A stretch of DNA of 64,000 nt, from NCBI GenBank assembly GCA_963678705.1, contig OY783204.1, positions 29,460,759-29,524,758 of the forward strand. The letters run 5' to 3'. The translations under genes were made by a program, and so were the position numbers. Source of the DNA: Panorpa germanica (Eukaryota; Arthropoda; Insecta; Mecoptera; Panorpidae). Numbering within the stretch: the first letter of the stretch is position 1; each line of letters begins with the position of its first letter. Below, piece by piece: positions 53,601-64,000 of this stretch. Under the pieces are notes generated by a model. The model was given only the letters and a program-made list of their open reading frames with translations, made no database searches and was not told the origin of the DNA.

Positions 53601-56221
53601 ATGGACATAAAACATAGCATAACAACGTCCGTTTAATCGCAAATATTTAACTTTGTAAAAATAAATATTTCATGTTTAAATATAAATTAAATAATAATTT
53701 TGTTTATTTTTTATTCTGCAAGATGTTATACCAGTCGGTATACACTCCTGTACAAAATTAAATTACTAAATTATTAATTTATTTTCAATATTATATTTTC
53801 GAATCCATCAAAGAATAGTTAATTTGATATTGTACAGATGGTGACGTCGAAAATATGACTAAAAAGTAAGCCATAAAACAGAAATTTAAATTTTAAATAG
53901 CTATATCGCAGCAACTTTTCTACTATTTAAAAACTAAAAAAGTCAATAGATATATATTACTTATTAGCATATTGAATAAAAATTCAAAAGATCAGACCAT
54001 AAAAAAATAGTTCACAAGCACAATAAATAAAATTATATATTAATAGGTTTAAGATATTGCCGAATCATGCTTTCTTTTTCTTATGTGTTGCTTTAATTAT
54101 TTTACTAACAAATAGTATTACAAGAACTCTTTATCACTACAGATAGTTTTTATGGAAAAATGTACATTTAAACAAGAAATACTTGAAACTAAAAATAAGG
54201 ACAACAGTATACATAAAAGCCAGATAATACATTTTACTAACATATAATTATTAGAAAATATTTCTATTACTCAAGTGTAATTGATACGCAGGTAGTTGTT
54301 ATGCTTCTATTCAGAGCAGAAAACCACGCTTCAAAGAAATAAATACAAGTGTTTAATACTGTAATAACAATGAACATATTAAAATAAAACTCTATTAACA
54401 ATAACTACATTTTTTATAGTTATATAGTCATTAGTGTTGACATACCTGCACTATGTGGAAATAAAATACAAGTTTACTTTGAAATGTTTATATAGTTGAT
54501 AGTTGTTACGTTGTATGATTTATATGATTTAATATTATTATTCTTTATGCTCATAGACTTGTCTTTCTTTGCTGTTAAAACGTACTTCTAAAAAGACTAA
54601 TCTTAGAAAGCGAAAACTATGGAGGTCCTATACGGTACATTATTTTCAACGCTTGGTTGTTATGCAACAATTATTACTTTTAATTGTGAAATTAACATAT
54701 TAGTACAAGTGACTACATCACTACAGGAAATGTTAACATCACTATAAATAATATGTTCCCAAATTAACTTCATATTCACCTTTTAACCTGAGTTCACATT
54801 CACAAATACATATTATCACAGCTTGTCATAACAATACTTTATAATATCTATGCGCATATTTAACCTTTCAACTTAACATTGTATATAAAATATATATATG
54901 ACTATCTTTATTCTTGAATTTCTTTCATGTCTTCTTTTCGATCTATATTTGATGTTGTGTTGGGGCTATTGGTTATGAACTACAGAAGGTGGGTTATCTA
55001 AAAGCAAAGCTTATTGCATATTAAAGTTGTTAATGTAGTATTTATTACCTAAAAATTAGATTTTTTAAATTTCCATAAAAAGTAACATTTTCGGAAACAC
55101 ATATATATTTTAAAAAGTAGCCCTCTTTAAGGATTAAATGGTATTATTTATACCTTTTTAGATTTAATATTAATAGGTTTCAATTAAATAAAGTATTACA
55201 TGCATGTAACATCCGTGTTTTGTGTTTAGGGTATTATATTTTATGAAATTTTGTAAGTTTTTATAATAGCATGCAATTATGTGTTTCTTATTATTTTACT
55301 CAATGTACGGTTTATGAAATTTTCGTTTTTATTTTACAAATTTAGTGCTGTGCCTATTTAATAAGGGTTTCAACTTTGCTAGTTCGAAAAAGTCCTATAT
55401 TTTTCATACACTCTCTGAAAAAATAAAGTTTAAAAATATATAACAAAGTCGAAGGTCTTCTAAATAAATATGTTTAAATATTTGACTAATTTACATTTTA
55501 AAAGTTTCTAATAATAAGACCCGTGCCCCGGGTCAAATCCAGAGAGGTGGGAACTTTATTTATATTACACCTACTTTTATATATTTAAGTAAGCTTATTA
55601 TGATTACGCAAATATTGACAAAAGCCTAATAATGATAACACAAGTACAAAATTGATTCATAAATACATACAAGTGATTAATCAGCTAATTTTTCTGATAT
55701 GTTATCTTTAACTACTCATAGTTTGGTATTATATATTGCTAAAGACCTACTGATTACAGCTTTTAATATACCAAAGTTCAAATAAATTATTTTAATAATA
55801 TTGTAATATAGATTATATTGCAAATATATTACATAATAATATAGTTCTTCTTTCGTTAATAATGCTGCACACTATAAATATTCAATAACAAATCAAGGAG
55901 ATAAAAGTATTGAATTACTAGATATGGATATCAAAATTGCAACTTTCTTCTTGAATTGTTATCGAATAACACTGGAGAAAGAATTTTGTTTATATATTTA
56001 AATATTTATTGTATCATAATATTTTAATTTATCATATTTACTATAGCATGGGAATGACGCAGACATTGGTTCTGATATACAAAGAAAATGGGGTCTTCAG
56101 AGGTCTTTATCGAGGAATGAGTATTAACTACATACGAGCAATACCAATGGTCGCTGTTTCATTTGCTACATACGAAATGTTAAAACAAATGCTCCAATTG
56201 GATACTGGAATGAAATTGTAA
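50696..56221 (+). CDS. SLC25A16: Mitochondrial carrier, SLC25A16 (Graves disease carrier) type
   Basis: Inner-membrane transporter whose yeast relative Leu5 and related carriers are linked to coenzyme A import. Exons: 50696-50756, 50834-51255, 53000-53156, 53262-53403 and 56047-56221. They join in phases 1, 0, 1 and 2 to give 318 residues, usual for the family. The three carrier repeats each show the PxD..K/R signature: APLDRIK (32-38), YPLDTIR (129-135) and YPLDVTR (239-245). Each is followed by a small-residue or GxxxRG segment such as '[20 protein letters not shown]' and '[15 protein letters not shown]'. '[18 protein letters not shown]' is especially like human SLC25A16. Introns 2 (1.7 kb) and 4 (2.6 kb) are long and AT-rich, with nothing coding seen. 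The start fits a carrier without an N-terminal extension. Confidence 0.95.
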
Positions 56222-56429
56222 AACTGCATTGAAGCAGAATAGATTATCAAAAAATGCGCAGTCTGATTAGTAAGTATCGATACCCAATTTATCGTTCAAA
56301 CATGAAAGAGATGAGAAACGAGAGCAACTGAAATCGAGTTGCTTTTTGAATCAATCATCGTTGAAATGCTAAACATGCAGATCACTAGTCTGCGTTGCAT
56401 ACGTTTTTTTTCTCTTCCACGGTGCATAC

Positions 56430-56435
56430 AATAAA
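56430..56435 (+). terminator. SLC25A16 poly(A) signal
   Basis: First AATAAA after the stop, 209 bp downstream. Confidence 0.55.
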
Positions 56436-59400
56436 TGATTGATTCTTGTTTCATTGTCCAAAGTTACACTCGAGAAAAAATTTCATATTGAAACAAATTA
56501 ATGAGTTTGGTAATTTTATTGTTTTTTTTTGTTTCAAAGGTCTATCGATGCCATTATTAATTATTCCAGTTATAAAAAAAGTTTATTATTTTTTATAAAT
56601 GTTGCATGATTACTTATATAAAGTTATACCAATTATAAAATTCACTTATATAACATTTTCTGATATATATCTTTGCAAAGTCTACTAGTCTAAAGGTTAA
56701 TATGCATATAGAATTTATTGTTGTTATTATGCACATTTTAAAACCTTTATTATTTATTTTTATTGATAAATCATGGTCATTTTATTTATATAATAACATT
56801 TTGCTTTAAATTATTTTACAGAATTTCTGGAATGTCAGCTGGGTCATCTTAACAAAATACATACTTATATTTTTAAGATATCAATATGAACAACCAACTG
56901 CTACTTTTGAAGCTATAATTTTTTTTATTGCTCTCTGCTGCTCTCCATAACTTATAATTCTGACTTCAAAGACTTTTTATATTTTTTTATTTATATTACT
57001 AGATAATAAGATTAATTGTATATTTATTTTACATGCTTATATAAACAAAATTTTGAAAGCTTAAAGCACAATTTTTTATAGATGATAAAACTGATATAGT
57101 TAAGAAAAATAAATTATTACATTGAAACATATCGAATGCACATAATATTAGTTTTGTTAATTAGATGTTTAAAATAGAAAAAGGTTAATTTAAAATCTGC
57201 AAAAAATCAGTCTTTAAAATACAGTTAAATTATTAAGAAAATGTTTCACATTTAGTTAAACTTCACCATTTCATTAATTTTTAATCTTTAATTTATTTGG
57301 TTTAATAGGTTAATAACTTTAAACTTATATATTTATATAATTAAAACTGTTAATAACTATAAAAACGTAATCTTATAAATTGTTAAATCAAATTTAATTT
57401 TATAATAAAAATAACTTAAGTTAGTGAAAACAAAATTCTGTGTAAATAACAATATACAATGAATTTCAATATTTATATTTCATTTAAAATTATTTGAAAA
57501 TCAAAGAGATATTATATGACATTCCAAAAGAAACAAACTACTTTACCATGAGGTTGCTATATATTTGTTAATTATACCGCGGTAATTATTATATAATGAA
57601 ATTCTATGCTATTGCACTAGATTTCTAATTGTTTGAACCTGCATAAACCTACCTACTTTAGTTTGAACCTAAATAATCATAGATTTGAAGCACTTGGATT
57701 TAAATTAAAAATATTACAGTAAAAAGTACAGTATCTTTGAATGCACTTAAATTATTAAAGCTAACCAAAGAAAGAGCACTAATTGATATAACGATTTATT
57801 TATTCTCGCAATCATTAAATTATTAACAAAATATCAAGTGGTGGTAAGACAATAAATTGGTTTAAATAATATCTGTAAATAAAACAAGAAATATATATTT
57901 TGTAAAACAAATTATTACGAGTTTTTATTGAACATAACTTTTAACATTTTTAATCAGTGTCAAAATGTGTAATGAAATAAAAGTATGAAACCTGTTTAAA
58001 TATTATCTGAAACCCATAGAAATGAAATAGTTAAGTTCATGAAGAAAATTATTTATATATGTTTTCCATTGAGATATTATTTATATCTTTAGAAGATAGA
58101 AATTACCTGTTCGGAAATCGCAGCAATTTTTATGGTGAGTCTACAGTATAGAAATTATTGATTAAACTAAATATAACTTGTTTATTGAAAAAATTTCAAA
58201 CTAGTAATAAATAAATTATCTTTTACGTTCTTCAACAACATAATATATCCATTATTATTGTTAAAGAAAGTAACAATGTTTATTTTTTATTATACTTATA
58301 AATTATTAATTTTATGCATTAATATTATATTTTAGATTACATTATATTTTAAACTATTTTTAAGTCTAACTTATTTTATATCCATTTATACTTTATATTA
58401 AATTGTATTTCAGATTAGTATAATATCATCATTTTAAAAGTAATACTTAAATACGTTTTAACAATATAATATAAAATATAAATTTAAGTTATAATCTTTG
58501 TTAATTATTTTATTCATTTCGCATGCGAATATCGATAGAATTAATGACATTAATTTACAAAATGAAGAAAGTAATTCAACATTTTAAACTTCTAATCTTC
58601 CGTACGTACAACAATGTTGTCAGATTTGATTATTTTTTACTTATTTATTTGCAAAAAATTAATCAAATATTTGTACTTGTTTAAATGTACTTTTCTCCTA
58701 TAAATTATGTTCCATTATGTAATTTATATTTATGTTTTTGATTTTTCTCAATATAAGTTTGTGTTTATTAGGAAATGTTACGGTTTTTATTTTTCACCTC
58801 TTTCTTTAAAAGATTAAAACTCAAATATATTTAACAAAAAATAAGGTATTACAGAAATATCAGATTAAGGTTTTTAACCAATTTATGTTTCGCTTTATTT
58901 TTAATTAAAAAATAAAGGTAAATTTAAGCATTTCTTTTTATAATTTAAGAACGTTTATATCAATTTATTATATACATTTTTGTTTTAATACAAGTGTATT
59001 TCGTAATTTGCTTGTTATAATTTCAAATAAAAAACTACCAAAAGTATTTCAATGGCTATTCATTTTAATTAACATTTGACTAGTTAACTAAATAAATGTT
59101 TTATCATATATAAGAGTTCACAAACAACACATGCAAACTTTAATGTTTATCATAGATAAAAAAAAAATGCAAATATTTCAATTATAAATGAATTTGTTCA
59201 GTGTTATCCATTTTAGCTAATAACATATACATAAGATAATTACTGAATATTTAAATATATTATAATTTTGTACTAAGAAGCTGCATTTTGCTTATATTAG
59301 TTCTATATTGTTTCTGAACAATTATTTGTCTAGAATATATCAAATAAAAAAATCGTTAAATTTTTGTATAAATTTAATATTACAGTAATTATCATATGTG

Positions 59401-59897
59401 ACAATTAATTACATTGATTTTTTTAATATTAATTGTTTTATCTAAAAGTCGTAGTATATAATTGTGTGCAAATGTCTTACATTACGAAAACAGAAGATGA
59501 GTTATATATTCAGAAAAGCATTGAGACAAGAATAAAGATGAATTATATAATTAACATCCCATTAAAATTATTAAGTTTAAAACACTATTCATTCAAATAA
59601 ATTATTTTAAGAAAAATTAAATTAGGGGAAATTAAAATTTCAAAAAACAATTATAAGAACAGAATTAAAAATTAACCTTAATAATTTTCCAATACAATAA
59701 TTAATCATTTTTAATTCAAAATTATACTCGTAATTTTCTAATTGTAAAACTTTTCTAAATACAAGACTACTTTGAATTTGAATAAGGTCACAGAACACTG
59801 AACTAACATGTAGGGGAACAATTTGTATACATCATTTCAAAAATGATCAAGGTAGCAGGGATTTCTAAGGATATAAGATATAAAACAGAAAAAATAT
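56436..59897. other. Convergent spacer and probable long 3' UTRs
   Basis: 3.4 kb of very AT-rich DNA between the SLC25A16 and PP2A stops. No frame was recognised. There are many AATAAA-like hexamers on both strands, so the 3' ends cannot be fixed. Confidence 0.4.
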
Positions 59898-63346
<3,449 letters not shown>

Positions 63347-63502
63347 TGTCTGTGATTTTTTATTAACGTATCAAACGTTAATAATAATTATCAATTAGAT
63401 TTGTTTAATAATTAGCACTAGATCATAGGAAAATTACAAAAAACAGTCAGACTTTTAACACTCAATAAAGCGTACACTTCTAAAATGGCCGATTATCATT
63501 TG

Positions 63503-63510
63503 TGACGTCA
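63503..63510. promoter_or_regulatory. CRE, TGACGTCA
   Basis: Full palindromic CREB/ATF site, 157 bp upstream of the PP2A start codon. Confidence 0.6.
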
Positions 63511-63752
63511 TTTTCTGGCGTTGGCTTTTACGACTTACGGCTACGACAGTAGCGCTAGCTGAGGAATACTTGAAAAGTAATAGATTAAAAAAATTATCAC
63601 AAATATTTCTTAATAATTATATAATAACTTATATAATGCTGAAAAACTTATAAAATTATGCTTCTCATTATTGTAATGTACAGCATTTTTCATTTATGTT
63701 TATAGAAATAATAATTGAAAATTACTCTGTCGGCTAAGTAGTTCTCGCTGGA

Positions 63753-63760
63753 TCACGTGA
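63753..63760. promoter_or_regulatory. E-box TCACGTGA
   Basis: CACGTG E-box in the palindromic TCACGTGA context bound by USF/MITF/TFEB-type factors, 143 bp upstream of the RACK1 start codon. Confidence 0.5.
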
Positions 63761-63902
63761 CTTCATTATTTTTTTATAACAAAAACAAAGTAGGGGGAGT
63801 TTTTAAATCAAGGCGCCCGTAAACATCAATAAGCAGAAGCTGCGCTTCCAATATTTTTATTAAATAAAAAATATTATAACTTTAATACAACGTTTCATTA
63901 AT

Positions 63903-64000
63903 ATGTCGGAATCACTTAGTTTACGTGGAACATTGAGAGGGCATAATGGATGGGTAACACAAATTGCTACAAATCCTAAATTTCCTGACATGGTATTGTC
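63903..64000 (+). CDS. Rack1: RACK1, N-terminus (partial)
   Basis: WD40-repeat scaffold on the 40S ribosome that also binds protein kinase C. The first 32 codons are open to the window edge: '[20 protein letters not shown]', then '[13 protein letters not shown]'. '[18 protein letters not shown]' is the invariant start of animal RACK1, and 'GH' belongs to the first WD40 blade. About 315 residues are expected in the full protein, so some 90 percent lies outside. The start is the only ATG in frame, and the upstream sequence is AT-rich with no frame. Confidence 0.95.
   Translation, partial: MSESLSLRGTLRGHNGWVTQIATNPKFPDMVL

Larger units (their letters stand above)
63347..63902. promoter_or_regulatory. 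Bidirectional promoter of PP2A-C and RACK1
   Basis: 556 bp separates the two opposite start codons. It contains a palindromic CRE (63503-63510), TCACGTGA (63753-63760) and an AAAATGGCCG YY1-like site (about 63482-63491). Both genes are housekeeping, so shared control is plausible. Confidence 0.6.

Overview
The window is a piece of an AT-rich animal genome, most likely an insect. It has spliced genes with GT/AG introns, AATAAA poly(A) signals and many short non-coding transposons. The predicted proteins, especially JNK with a TPY loop and an '[13 protein letters not shown]' tail, read like the fly orthologues. I cannot name the order.

Layout. 1-8.6 kb is compact. It holds the 5' end of a HAP40/F8A gene (minus, running off the left edge), the mitochondrial ribosomal protein gene MRPS21 (plus), and a 13-exon tubulin polyglutamylase gene of the TTLL4 type (minus, tail-to-tail with MRPS21). 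11.4-15 kb is the JNK gene (basket, minus), with two alternative first coding exons that each carry an ATP-binding P-loop. About 16.4-50 kb is a 34-kb stretch with no recognisable complete gene. It is crowded with MITE-like elements: TTAA-flanked elements, a pair with TTA target duplications, a 'GGGCTTGTGTCC' family, one hAT-like element and one built around an (AT)34 run. It also holds two orphan coding-like segments. 50.7-56.2 kb is a mitochondrial carrier of the SLC25A16 type (plus). 59.9-63.3 kb is the PP2A catalytic subunit (minus, 309 residues, complete). 63.9 kb to the end is the start of RACK1 (plus), head-to-head with PP2A across a 556-bp interval containing a full CRE and a CACGTG E-box.

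No operon-like functional cluster is evident. The genes are a conserved housekeeping and signalling set. The most interesting items are the duplicated JNK first exon, the ambiguous 3' end of the TTLL4-like gene, two TTAA elements that share one target site, and YY1-like ATGGC motifs at several promoters. All exon joins were read by eye from splice signals, frame and family similarity. None has transcript support here.
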